Virus record (IMG/VR): IMGVR_UViG_3300031227_000188
Span: 1-36,104 of that record
Source of the DNA: a virus
DNA length: 36,104 bases
Direction: 5' to 3' (one strand)
The notes beneath the pieces are model-generated. The model made no database searches. It had not been told where the DNA came from and worked only from the letters and a program-made list of their open reading frames with translations. Made by a program: the position numbers and the translations under genes. The stretch's first letter is position 1, and every line of letters begins with the position of its first letter. Positions 14,778 to 22,602 of this stretch are shown in pieces.

Positions 14778-14817
14778 GCTACCGTATCCGGCCGGGGGTC
14801 AACCCCGGCCCGGTAGC
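14778..14817 (+). other. Very stable two-part hairpin upstream of the protease gene
   Basis: GCTACCG (14778-14784) pairs with CGGTAGC (14811-14817). Inside it GGCCGGGG (14790-14797) pairs perfectly with CCCCGGCC (14803-14810) over a five-base loop, leaving a five-base bulge on the left side. Fifteen base pairs, mostly G-C, lie 17 bases after the tRNA-like element and 31 bases before the protease start. There is no U-tract, so a classical terminator is unlikely. An RNA processing or stabilising element is a better inference. Confidence 0.6.
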
Positions 14818-14848
14818 ACACCCTTCTAAAATTATGGGGGAAACTATA

Positions 14849-16027
14849 ATGAAGGTTTGGACCGTCGAAAGCGTCGCGCTCGCAATGCAGACGCTAAAGG
14901 CCCCTGAAGAACTAGAGGGGTTTGTACGAAAAGAGTATTGTGGCAAGGCGTCGGTTAATCTAAAGGTGGAGGACGGCGCACGGGAGTTTATATCGAAAAT
15001 ATCTACGTCCGCGCGCGACCGCGACAACGAGGTCATCGACCCCACCGGCATCAGCTTGGCCCAGTACAAAAAAAACCCTGTTATATTGTGGGGCCACAGG
15101 TACGATGAACCGGCTATCGGTAAGTGTCAGTGGATTAAAGCCGACAAGAAAACGGGGGAACTGATAGCCAAGGGAGTCATCGCCACCGGCACGAGCAAGG
15201 CCGAGGACGTGTTCTCCCTTATGCAGCAAGAGATATTGAACACCGTATCTATCGGGTTCATTCCTGTCGAAGGCCATATACCGACACCGGACGATATCAA
15301 AAAGAACGCCAAACTAAAGGGCGTGCGGTGGATTCACGACAAGACGATCATGCTGGAATACAGCATCGTCAACGTCCCCAGCAACCCGGAAGCCACCATT
15401 GACTCCGTATCGAAGGGTCTGCTTGAAATCCCCGCCACGATACAGCAAGACATGGGCATATTCCGCCCCGCCAATACGCCAACGATTATTAAGAAGGCCC
15501 TGCCCTACGAGTCAACGCCCACCGACGGTATCGACACCGGATGGGATGTTACGTTCGAGAAGAACGGGGCCAGCCTGGACGACCTCAAAGCGATGGCGGC
15601 GTGGATGGACAACGACGATCCAGGCAAGAGGGCGGGCTATAAGTTCCTGCATCACCGCAGAGGCAACGGCAACCCGCTCGTATACGACGCACTGGTAACG
15701 GCCATGAGCCGATTACAGAACTTCATGGTACGCATCCCCGACACCGACCGCAAGGGTGTATATCAGCACCTCGCCCGCCATTACCGGGACGACTTTGGCA
15801 AGGAGCCGCCCGCGTTTGCTGCGGAGCCAAAGGAATTGACGTTGGCAGGTATAGACCGTGCGACAGTCAAGGGCCATCAGTCGCCCGTGGCACACAAGCC
15901 GATCCGGGTTGTCACGATTCGCAGCCAGAAGCCTATCAAGGTAGATCAACACTTCCCGCTATCGTCAGAAGAAATACAAGAGCAAATCCAAGAACAATAC
16001 GAATTTCGCGTTCAAGGCAAAGTGTAA
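14849..16027 (+). CDS. Prohead maturation protease with C-terminal extension
   Basis: A 392-residue protein from the ATG with GGGGGAA upstream. A longer frame running back to 14735 lies inside the tRNA-like element and was rejected. Residues 45-190 are the HK97 prohead protease (U35-type): GAREFISKISTSARDRDNEV, then VILWGHRYDEPAIG with the catalytic His83, ILNTVSIGFIPVEG with Ser134, and IMLEYSIVNVPSNPEA. It cleaves the scaffold (delta) part of the capsid protein during maturation. Residues about 228-335 form a second domain (AMAAWMDNDDPGKRAGYKFL, then IPDTDRKGVYQHLARHYRDD, FGKEPPAF) seen fused to proteases in several phages, possibly a scaffold or encapsidation part. It lies directly upstream of the capsid gene. 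Confidence 0.88.
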   Translation: MKVWTVESVALAMQTLKAPEELEGFVRKEYCGKASVNLKVEDGAREFISKISTSARDRDNEVIDPTGISLAQYKKNPVILWGHRYDEPAIGKCQWIKADKKTGELIAKGVIATGTSKAEDVFSLMQQEILNTVSIGFIPVEGHIPTPDDIKKNAKLKGVRWIHDKTIMLEYSIVNVPSNPEATIDSVSKGLLEIPATIQQDMGIFRPANTPTIIKKALPYESTPTDGIDTGWDVTFEKNGASLDDLKAMAAWMDNDDPGKRAGYKFLHHRRGNGNPLVYDALVTAMSRLQNFMVRIPDTDRKGVYQHLARHYRDDFGKEPPAFAAEPKELTLAGIDRATVKGHQSPVAHKPIRVVTIRSQKPIKVDQHFPLSSEEIQEQIQEQYEFRVQGKV

Positions 16028-16166
16028 TCGCCGCTTGCGGGGATAGACGCTTGGCATTAGTCGCCGCTGCTCTGCAAAGAGGACGGGCGATGGGGATGTC
16101 GGTGAGCTATTAGCGAGGCCGGGTTAGACGATGCAATAAATAGTAACCTACAACTAAGGGGGTATT
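16028..16166 (+). other. Leader of the major capsid gene
   Basis: No gene is supported in these 139 bases. TCGCCGCT occurs twice (near 16028 and 16062). A stem TCGCC...GGCGA encloses CTCT-GCAA-AGAG, which has a GNRA-type tetraloop. The strong ribosome binding site AAGGGGG precedes the capsid ATG. A structured 5' leader that boosts expression or stability of the capsid message is plausible. No convincing promoter hexamers were found. Confidence 0.4.
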
Positions 16167-16901
16167 ATGATAACCATCAAAGTTATCAGCTCCGAAGGTT
16201 GGCAGAACGGCAAAGACATGTACGACGAAGGCGCGTTGCTTTCGTTGGACTGTGAGAAAGACACGCTCCAGGCCTATATCGACGAGGGCATTCTGGAGGT
16301 AGTCCAGGCTGAAAAGTCTGCCGTTAAGCCAACTATCGAGGGCGTTTTTGCTGCAGAGCTCAAAAAGGGCTTTGAAGCAGTGGTGGCGACCATGACCAAA
16401 ACCGCCAACGATGGCGCAAGGCCTGTCGTTTCGGTCCACGAACGGGCCGAGGATAATCCTAACTGGAAGTTTAAGAGCTTCGCACACTTCGCTCAGGAGG
16501 TCTGGAAAGACGCCACCCAACCCAACGGGTCGGTCCTGCTGCAAGATTACGACAAGCACGCTATCAAGAACCTGGGCGCTAAGACCGCCGGCCATATGTC
16601 TGAGGGCGATAACGTCCAGGGTGGCCATCTGGTTCCCGAAGGTTTCCGGGCTGGGTTGTTGCAGACCCAGATCGAGAACACCATCATCAGGCAGCGTGCG
16701 ATGTACGTACCGATGGCTACCAACAGCATCGGTTTCCCGGCTCTGAACGACTACAACCACGCGACGCCGGGCAATAACCTGTTTGGTGCGTTGCGTATCT
16801 ACCGACCGGCAGAAGCCGGGACGAAGACCGCGGCCAAGCCGTACTTTGACAAGGTGACTTTGACCTTGCATAAGACCACGGCCCTGACTTACGTATCGGA
16901 T
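16167..16901 (+). CDS. Major capsid protein, exon 1
   Basis: The first 245 codons of an HK97-fold major capsid protein. The spliced gene joins 16167-16901 to 18073-18732 and encodes 464 residues. Residues 1-45 resemble small phage proteins of the type encoded at 19309. Residues about 45-85 are the helical scaffold-like delta part, removed by the upstream protease. NWKFKSFAHFAQEVWKDA starts the mature N-arm/E-loop region. Then come HLVPEGFRAGLLQTQIENTI, RQRAMYVPMATNSIGFPAL and FDKVTLTLHKTTALTYVSD, typical of the family. Read without splicing, the frame continues as RLLSHAA and stops in the intron at 16923, before the conserved ELLEDS. Exon 2 supplies exactly that, in the same phase. Confidence 0.9.
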
Positions 16902-18072
16902 AGACTTTTGTCCCACGCGGCCTAAAGGCCACGTTGCAAATTCCGCTATATGCTGGAAACTCCGAGTATCCGGCCGTACTCGCCGCAAGGCAGTGAAAAT
17001 CGGTCCGGTGCGGACAATCAGCAGATAACCCTAACCGCCTATGTGCTAAAGAGTTAGGGGAATCTCAGAGACTACACGCGGAACATCCTAAGTTTTGGTT
17101 GCATTTATGGCTTGTTTGGTGTATGATAAGGTTATGACTAAAAAGAATAGCATTCAGAGATCGTGTTCTTTTTGTGGTGACCAATACTGGGTTCAGCCTT
17201 GCCGGGCCGACCTCATAAAGTCATGCGGCAAGCCGGAATGCAAGCAAAAAGCTAAACGAAGACATGGTAAATTGTTTGTTTGTGAACATTGCGGTGAAAC
17301 TTATTTTAGGGGGCCAGCCGCTATAAGGCAAGGCCGAATATCTCACACCCTAAAATGCAAAATGGCACTTCACCGAGAAACTCGAATTTGTGCTGGCGAA
17401 GATTGCGACACAACCTTTGAGGTCAAAAAAACATCTGATCAAAAGTATTGTTCCAACAGATGTAAGATCAAAAACGGTATTGCTCGCAAAACAGGCATGT
17501 TTAGAAATTGCCCTATTTGCGGAGTAAGATTTTGGACAACGCCGGTAGCAGATAAGAATTATTGCCAATCGTGCTTTAACTCTACAAAACGCAAAGGCGA
17601 GTTTCGTGCGTGTGCAGCTTGCGGAAAAACATTTTGGACCGCACCATCATCAAATCATAAGTTTTGCAGTCTTGCATGTGTTACTCGCCAGGGGGCCTTC
17701 AACGGCAACTGGCGTGGCGGGCTTAGTAACGAGCCTTATTCTTTAGAGTTTAATGGGGCGTTAAAGACGCAGATACGCCAACGAGACGGAAACGCTTGCC
17801 AAATTTGCGGCGTAAAGCAAAGCGATCTTAATGTGTCGTTGCCCGTACACCACATCGACTACAACAAACTAAACCATGACCCACAAAACCTTATTGCGTT
17901 GTGCCCAAGCTGTCATAGCAAAACTAACGGGCACCGAACGCAATGGCAAAAACGTTTAGCAAAGAAAACACTAACCAAAACAGGATGATGATATAGTCCG
18001 GTCTGCATAGCGATATGCAGAGCATGGCAGAAATGACCATGCCCACCTCTTCGGGGGGTGAGTAACAAAACG
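16902..18072 (+). ncRNA. Group I self-splicing intron in the capsid gene
   Basis: A full group I core can be paired by eye. P1 is exon GGAT with GTCC (16910-16913), giving the required U-G at the 5' splice site. P2 is GGCC-TAAA-GGCC. P3 is TTCCGC 16941-16946 with GCGGAA 17078-17083. P4 is TGCTG 16951-16955 with CAGCA 17019-17023. P5 is CGAGTA 16963-16968 with TACTCG 16977-16982. P6 is CCCTAAC 17029-17035 with GTTAGGG 17053-17059. P7 is GACTA 17070-17074 with TAGTC 17994-17998. P8 is CATCCT 17084-17089 with AGGATG 17982-17987. P9 hairpins lie at 18002-18021 and 18022-18042. The last base, G18072, fits omega-G. The endonuclease gene fills the P8 loop, as in some Bacillus phage introns. Splicing restores the capsid frame without loss. 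Confidence 0.93.
17134..17988 (+). CDS. HNH homing endonuclease with zinc-finger array
   Basis: Encoded in the P8 loop of the intron. The C-terminal part holds the HNH domain: IRQRDGNACQICGVKQSDLN, then VHHIDYNKLNHDP and NLIALCPSCHSKTN, with catalytic His-His, Asn and zinc cysteines. The preceding NWRGGLSNEPYSLEF is typical of phage intron HNH enzymes. Residues 10 to about 195 are five Cys-rich modules (for example CSFCGDQYW, CEHCGETYF, CPICGVRFW, CAACGKTFW), each with a CxxC followed by a later Cys pair. It would cut intron-less capsid alleles to spread the intron. Start is uncertain: ATG 17107 or TTG 17095 are alternatives. Its stop lies inside P8, and its AT content exceeds that of the flanking genes, as expected for a mobile gene. 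Confidence 0.88.
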   Translation: MTKKNSIQRSCSFCGDQYWVQPCRADLIKSCGKPECKQKAKRRHGKLFVCEHCGETYFRGPAAIRQGRISHTLKCKMALHRETRICAGEDCDTTFEVKKTSDQKYCSNRCKIKNGIARKTGMFRNCPICGVRFWTTPVADKNYCQSCFNSTKRKGEFRACAACGKTFWTAPSSNHKFCSLACVTRQGAFNGNWRGGLSNEPYSLEFNGALKTQIRQRDGNACQICGVKQSDLNVSLPVHHIDYNKLNHDPQNLIALCPSCHSKTNGHRTQWQKRLAKKTLTKTG

Positions 18073-18732
18073 GAATTACTTGAAGATTCTCCGATCAGTA
18101 TTGAGCCTCTGCTTAATACTCTGTTCGGGAAGGCCCTTGCCTGGCATGAAGATAACGACTTCATCAACGGCTCCGGCGTCAACGAACCGCTCGGCGTCAT
18201 CGCCGCTCCGTGTACGCTTGGCATCACTCGCCAGCCCGCCACGGGTTATCTGTCCTATCTGGACATCGTAACCATGTGGAGCCGCTTGCATCCTGCCAGT
18301 CAGGGCAATTCGGTGTGGCTGATGAATCCGGGCATGATCCCGTATCTCTATACGGCGTGCCTGACCTGCACCGGCAACGACGGTTCGGACCTGTCTGGCC
18401 AACCCGTCATGCTGCCTAGTGCCACCGGTGCTTCACAATCGCCGTTCACCACGCTGATGGGCCGCCCCGTGATATTCACGGAGCACTGCCAGGCCCCTGG
18501 CACGTTCGGCGACATCCTGTTGTGCGATTTCTCCCAGTACCTCATCGGCGGCAAGTCCGCCAGTGGCGCTCCGTCGCTTGAGAGTTCGATTCACCTCGGA
18601 TTCGCAACCGACGAAACGGCCTTCCGTGCCGTACTGCGTTACGATGGGGCTCCTTGGTGGAAGAGTGCGTTGACTCCGAAACATGGTTCCGCGACGTTGA
18701 GCCCGTTCGTTGGCTTGACGACCAAAACTTAA
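18073..18732 (+). CDS. Major capsid protein, exon 2
   Basis: The last 219 codons of the capsid gene, starting at GAA after the intron. The opening ELLEDSPISIEPLLNTLFGK completes the conserved VSD-ELLEDS helix of HK97-fold capsids. AWHEDNDFINGSGVNEPLGV (with the family FING.G...P.GI motif), the P-domain segment VTMWSRLHPASQGNSVWLMN, and LMGRPVIFTEHCQAPGTFGD with ILLCDFSQYLIG follow. Read alone it would appear to start at GTG 18058, but those bases are the intron end and that GTG has no capsid-like N-terminus. Independent translation is unlikely. Confidence 0.9.
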   Translation, partial: ELLEDSPISIEPLLNTLFGKALAWHEDNDFINGSGVNEPLGVIAAPCTLGITRQPATGYLSYLDIVTMWSRLHPASQGNSVWLMNPGMIPYLYTACLTCTGNDGSDLSGQPVMLPSATGASQSPFTTLMGRPVIFTEHCQAPGTFGDILLCDFSQYLIGGKSASGAPSLESSIHLGFATDETAFRAVLRYDGAPWWKSALTPKHGSATLSPFVGLTTKT

Positions 18733-18751
18733 AGAGAGGGGGTAACACCTT

Positions 18752-19309
18752 ATGGCTAATGGAGCCTTTCCTTTCATTCAGACTCATGATATCGTTCCTC
18801 TCTATCCTGGGCGGTACGATTTCGATTCCGACGCGGCGTACAGTGACGAGAGTGCGTTTATCTCAATGGAGAATTGCGACCATATCGCTGTTTTGCTGAA
18901 CGTTCCCTGGACTAAGGGTGCTGGTATCAACAAGCACATCGCGTTCTGGGCATGTGATGAGCAGCATTCCGAGGCGACCAGGATCGACACGATCTACTTC
19001 CGCCAGAAAGTCGGCGACGGTAGCGATTCGTGGGGTGCCGTGCAAACCATTTCCGATGGTATGTTCGACATATCCGACGGTGGTCATTGCACAACCGATG
19101 AGGATTCGGACACGTTTTTGTTTGAATTCGACGCGGTGGACATCGCCAACGCCGACACTGCCGACGGCAGCGACGCTCGTAACACGTTTTACGCCATCGT
19201 CACGTCGGAAGACGACGACGGCAGCGACTGCATTATGACCATGAATGCCATCCTGCACCCGATCCGTTACAGCAACGGGGCGGCTACGTCGTACGACAAC
19301 TTGACGTAA
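18752..19309 (+). CDS. Probable head-associated structural protein (185 aa)
   Basis: Immediately downstream of the capsid gene with a strong GAGGGGG ribosome binding site. The product MANGAFPFIQTHDIVPLYPG onward is acidic and beta-rich, rich in Asp and Ser (TIYFRQKVGDGSDSWGAVQT, FLFEFDAVDIANADTADGSD). The position and strong translation signals suggest a decoration or minor head protein made in quantity. No family was recognised, so this is inference from context. Confidence 0.6.
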   Translation: MANGAFPFIQTHDIVPLYPGRYDFDSDAAYSDESAFISMENCDHIAVLLNVPWTKGAGINKHIAFWACDEQHSEATRIDTIYFRQKVGDGSDSWGAVQTISDGMFDISDGGHCTTDEDSDTFLFEFDAVDIANADTADGSDARNTFYAIVTSEDDDGSDCIMTMNAILHPIRYSNGAATSYDNLT

Positions 19310-19488
19310 TGACGATGATTCGTGTCAAACTCCTAACCCACCACCTGGGACACAATCCCGGTGACGTGGTGGAAATAGACGAGGCTTTTGCCCGCCTGCT
19401 CGTACTGGGCGGGCGGGCTAGGCCCGTCACTAAGGACATACCATGTCCGCGTGCTGACAAGATGGAACGGGGGAGGGAAACGAAATAG
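19309..19488 (+). CDS. Small head-region protein (59 aa)
   Basis: A coupled frame (TAATG) giving MTMIRVKLLTHHLGHNPGDV, then VEIDEAFARLLVLGGRARPV and a basic tail. The pattern of a short strand, G(D)VVE(I/L)D and a helix ending in G-x-A-x-x-V is widespread in small phage proteins near capsid genes. The first 45 residues of the capsid protein have the same layout. Function unknown, possibly a head-assembly accessory. Confidence 0.6.
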   Translation: MTMIRVKLLTHHLGHNPGDVVEIDEAFARLLVLGGRARPVTKDIPCPRADKMERGRETK

Positions 19489-19491
19489 GAT

Positions 19492-20031
19492 ATGGAATAT
19501 GTAACGGAAGCGGAATACGGCGGGTTGGCTGGTGACACATATTATGGCCAGCACAACCGCTGGCAATATTACCAAGCAGCACTAGACATTATAGACAAGC
19601 ACGGCCCGTTTGAGACGGTACTAGAGGTCGGCCCCAACAAACTACCGCTCGCCAAAACCGGCGACGTGATCGACTTCAAGGAATACGGCGTGCCGCTCAC
19701 CTACAAGCATGACGTGCGGGTAACACCGTGGCCGATAGACGATAAGCAATATGACCTCGCCGTGGCATTTCAGGTATGGGAACATCTGTACAACAGACAG
19801 CTAGAGGCGTTCGCCGAACTGCGGAGGGTAGCGCGTTTCGCTATCATGAGCTTCCCGCTTGAGTGGCCCTGCCTAAACCCACGAGGGTGTACAAACTGTC
19901 ATTGCGGAGTGACGGAGCAGACGATTCGGGCATGGGTACACGGTATCGAACCAATCGAGCGGGTAGTTTGCAGGGACAAACAACACCCACCGTTCCGTAA
20001 ACGATTAGTATATTTCTTAGACCTCAGCTAA
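19492..20031 (+). CDS. Class I SAM-dependent methyltransferase
   Basis: A 179-residue protein. Motif I is TVLEVGPNKLPLAKTGDVID. The acceptor-loop region is YDLAVAFQVWEHLYNRQLEA, then ELRRVARFAIMSFPLEW, the usual D-x-x-x-x-x-x-x-W/LEH layout of small-molecule methyltransferases. A Cys cluster CTNCHCG near residue 140 may bind metal. It opens a block of glycan-related genes, so a sugar O- or N-methyltransferase is the most economical reading, but the substrate is not visible. The ribosome binding site is weak (AGGA only one base before ATG), perhaps because of coupling to the gene 3 bases upstream. Confidence 0.75.
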   Translation: MEYVTEAEYGGLAGDTYYGQHNRWQYYQAALDIIDKHGPFETVLEVGPNKLPLAKTGDVIDFKEYGVPLTYKHDVRVTPWPIDDKQYDLAVAFQVWEHLYNRQLEAFAELRRVARFAIMSFPLEWPCLNPRGCTNCHCGVTEQTIRAWVHGIEPIERVVCRDKQHPPFRKRLVYFLDLS

Positions 20032-20057
20032 CAACCGGAAAGGGAAGGAATCAAACG

Positions 20058-20276
20058 ATGGAAAAGATCATGGAAACTGTCAACGTAGCTGTGCAAACCG
20101 AAGAACGCATGAAAGCCATTACGAGCTTGGCAGTGGCAATAGCAGACGTAGCCAAATCGCTGCTCGCTACCCCGACAATAAATATACGCGATTGCACTTT
20201 TGGCGGGAGCCCCAAAGAAAGTATCAATATAGAGACTGGTGTGGCCCCGACGGAAACTGTCCATGTCATAGAATAA
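20058..20276 (+). CDS. Small hypothetical protein (72 aa)
   Basis: ATG after CGGAAAGGGAAGGA. An N-terminal helix (AVQTEERMKAITSLAVAIAD) precedes a beta-like Gly/Ser segment (INIRDCTFGGSPKESINIET). It looks like a short structural or oligomerisation unit. Function unknown. Confidence 0.55.
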   Translation: MEKIMETVNVAVQTEERMKAITSLAVAIADVAKSLLATPTINIRDCTFGGSPKESINIETGVAPTETVHVIE

Positions 20277-20308
20277 GACAATTCACGGAATATCGGGAAA
20301 GGGAAGCG

Positions 20309-21349
20309 ATGAGGGTAGCACATTTCTGCAGGTTCGCACCTACGCGGTCCGGCCAATACGGAACGACCAGGGACATTATCCTCGCCGAGCAGGCGATGGG
20401 AATAGACGCCGGTCTAGTCGTCACCACCGAACAGCCCCCGCTCTTTTACGTGCCGGGCCTGATTGACAAAAGCACCATCGTCAATCGGGATTGGGCGTGG
20501 GGCCGAGACGCCGACATCCACGTCAGGCATACGGCTATCCCGCCACGTTATAACATCCTCGAAAAACCGACGGTGATGTGTTTGCACGGCCGGCCAGAAA
20601 ACTCGTTCATGTTGGGCCACCTTGGCAAGACTAACATTTACGAGATCGTGGCCAATACGGCCATGAACCACAGGGAAGCCGCATACGTGACCTTCTGGAA
20701 AGAGTACCTCTTTCACTGGTCGATGCTCATTGACAAGTCAATATTGCAGTACGTACCGGCCCCGGTCGATCTGGGCCGGTACTGCCCCGACGGCGATAGG
20801 TTCGATTGGGGCGACAAGAACGGCTCTCCCAATATCGTCATCGCTGACCTATGGCGAGAGGACACCACGCCATACAACGTTATGCACGCCGCGTGCTATT
20901 ACAAGCAGCACGTCAACCCCAAGGCGGCCATCCACATATTTGGCTACCCGCCGCAACATCAGCGGAGCACGAGTTTCCTGGGCGGCACTTTGCAACGGTT
21001 GGGATTGATAGGCCATATATGTACGCCCGTTGAGAGTATGGAGCAGGTGTACCGCGCCGCCGATATTGTGATAACGCCGCACCGTATCGCCACCCGCATC
21101 GTGCGGGAGTCTCTGGCGTGTGGCACGCCGCTTGTAGCTGGCGGGCCTGGGCACAGTCCTTACTTCGCGGACCCACGCAGCCCAGAGGAGTATGCCGCTG
21201 AGATAGATAGGTGCTGGAAGGGTATCCAAAAGGACTCACCCGACGTATTGCGTCAATCATGCCGCGAGTACGCAGAGAGACACTTCGACCCCGCCCAGAC
21301 GGCGAAGGGTTTAGTGGATATCTTCGAGGGCATGATCGATGGCAAATAG
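20309..21349 (+). CDS. GT-B glycosyltransferase (GT4-like)
   Basis: A 346-residue protein starting at the ATG after CGGGAAAGGGAAG; an upstream extension was rejected. The N-terminal domain opens MRVAHFCRFAPTRSGQYGTT with the Gly-rich loop of GT-B enzymes. The C-terminal domain has NIVIADLWREDTTPYNVMHA and IHIFGYPP, then VYRAADIVITPHRIATRIVR followed by ESLACGTPLVAGG. The Glu in RESLACG is the nucleotide-sugar-binding Glu of GT4. It would move a sugar from a nucleotide donor, possibly the GDP-sugar made by the enzymes downstream. The acceptor (virion protein or host glycan) is unknown. Confidence 0.8.
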   Translation: MRVAHFCRFAPTRSGQYGTTRDIILAEQAMGIDAGLVVTTEQPPLFYVPGLIDKSTIVNRDWAWGRDADIHVRHTAIPPRYNILEKPTVMCLHGRPENSFMLGHLGKTNIYEIVANTAMNHREAAYVTFWKEYLFHWSMLIDKSILQYVPAPVDLGRYCPDGDRFDWGDKNGSPNIVIADLWREDTTPYNVMHAACYYKQHVNPKAAIHIFGYPPQHQRSTSFLGGTLQRLGLIGHICTPVESMEQVYRAADIVITPHRIATRIVRESLACGTPLVAGGPGHSPYFADPRSPEEYAAEIDRCWKGIQKDSPDVLRQSCREYAERHFDPAQTAKGLVDIFEGMIDGK

Positions 21350-22004
21350 TGACGCGGTGTGGGAGCAAGACGGCGACCTGCTCCGTAGGAGTTTTGCTTC
21401 CTACGAGGAATATGTCGAGGTGCAGCAGTCAAAGTTGACCAAAAACCTGTTCAACCGAAAAGAATTCTTGCCAGCCTATAATACGATATATAGAAGTGGG
21501 TTGTGTGAGTTCTTAGGTATAACAGCGATAGAATATGCCATTTATCCCGACAACCGACGACCAGGCCGCTCTGTCTTATGCCTAGGTGCTCGTTGCGGCC
21601 CAGAGGTGGAGGCATGGATAGACTTGGGCTATTTTGCCGTAGGCATCGACCTAGCCCCGGGGCCGGATAATAAATACGTAGTCCACGGCGACTTCCACGA
21701 TATACAATACCCCGACAACTCCGTTGATATCGTATTTACAAACAGCGTGGACCACTCAATATATCCCGACAAGCTAGCCTCTGAGGCCATGCGTGTTTTA
21801 TCGCCGTCCGGCATTCTGATAATCCACGACCGCACAAGCTACGGAGGCGAGCCCGACCCGTACGGGGCTACCGACTGGACGGCCCCACGGGCGATAATTG
21901 ATATATTCACCCGTGCCGGTTTCAAGTTTACCCTTATGACAAAGTGGAGTAAGGCAGTTTTAATAGAATTCTCGGCCAACGGAAAGGGCAGAGCGAATGG
22001 ATAA
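21339..22004 (+). CDS. SAM-dependent methyltransferase
   Basis: A 221-residue protein overlapping the glycosyltransferase gene by 11 bases. Motifs: SVLCLGARCGPEVEAWIDLG (motif I with an Ala-Arg-Cys variant of GxGxG), YFAVGIDLAPGP (acidic motif II), VHGDFHDIQYPDNSVDIVFT (motif III/IV) and LSPSGILIIHD. The N-terminal 60 residues are helical and may contact the substrate. Probably methylates a sugar or lipid intermediate of the surrounding pathway; that is inferred from position only. Confidence 0.78.
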   Translation: MANSDAVWEQDGDLLRRSFASYEEYVEVQQSKLTKNLFNRKEFLPAYNTIYRSGLCEFLGITAIEYAIYPDNRRPGRSVLCLGARCGPEVEAWIDLGYFAVGIDLAPGPDNKYVVHGDFHDIQYPDNSVDIVFTNSVDHSIYPDKLASEAMRVLSPSGILIIHDRTSYGGEPDPYGATDWTAPRAIIDIFTRAGFKFTLMTKWSKAVLIEFSANGKGRANG

Positions 22005-22602
22005 AGTATTTATTGACCTGGGGGCCTACACCGGCCGCACCATCGAAACGTTTTGTACTCAAATGCCCGACGCGGCTGAGTACAAAATATACGCGTGGGA
22101 GCCGCACCCTGCCTGCTTCGCCGGGCTGGTTCACAAGTGTTTCATGGACCGCATAGACAATGTGCGGTACATAAACGCGATGGCGGGTACACACAACGGC
22201 ACCACGTCGCTCTACGTTGGGCGTGGCGTTGTGCCCGATGGCTCAACGATGCTGCCGGACAAACGCACGGGAGGGGTAGACTACGAACACCCGATGGAGG
22301 TGTTGTCGGTCGATATCGCCCAATGGCTCACCGATACCGTACCGGGTAAGGTAGCCCTCAAGCTCAACATCGAGGGCGGGGAATACGTTGTCCTTTCGCA
22401 CCTGATGGCCCGGGGGCTAATGGATAAGATCGCATGGCTCAACGTGTCATGGCACAGCCACAAGTTTTGTGAGGCCGAGGTGGACAAGTACCGCAAGACG
22501 CAGGCCGAGATAATCGACGCAGCCAAGTCTGCCGGCGTAGTGTTCGCCGGGCAGGACGGAGGGTGCGAGGACTTCGGGGGATTGGCGGAGGTGTGGAAGT
22601 GA
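21997..22602 (+). CDS. FkbM-family methyltransferase
   Basis: A 201-residue protein matching FkbM O-methyltransferases in order: KVFIDLGAYTGRTIETF, YKIYAWEPHPACFAGLVHKC, VRYINAMAGTHNGTTSLYVG, a hydroxyl-directed region EVLSVDIAQWLTD, and KVALKLNIEGGEYVVLSHLM. These enzymes methylate hydroxyls of sugars or polyketides, and phage and O-antigen clusters often include them. Preceded by CGGAAAGGGCAGAGCGA. Together with two other methyltransferases it suggests that the glycan carries O-methyl groups. Confidence 0.85.
   Translation: MDKVFIDLGAYTGRTIETFCTQMPDAAEYKIYAWEPHPACFAGLVHKCFMDRIDNVRYINAMAGTHNGTTSLYVGRGVVPDGSTMLPDKRTGGVDYEHPMEVLSVDIAQWLTDTVPGKVALKLNIEGGEYVVLSHLMARGLMDKIAWLNVSWHSHKFCEAEVDKYRKTQAEIIDAAKSAGVVFAGQDGGCEDFGGLAEVWK

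Noticed and set aside
14735-14848. Upstream extension of the protease to 14735
   Set aside because: Overlaps the T arm of the tRNA-like element and the strong hairpin, has no ribosome binding site, and reads as basic low-quality sequence.
16902-16925. Natural C-terminus RLLSHAA of the capsid protein
   Set aside because: Lies in P1 and P2 of the intron; the conserved capsid helix is cut there.
16110-16988. Long minus-strand frame opposite the capsid gene
   Set aside because: It mirrors the codon bias of the capsid gene, crosses the exon-intron border, and has no promoter or recognisable motif.
18058-18732. Independent gene starting at GTG 18058
   Set aside because: Its first five codons are the intron 3' end. 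The protein lacks a capsid N-terminus and fits exon 1 exactly.
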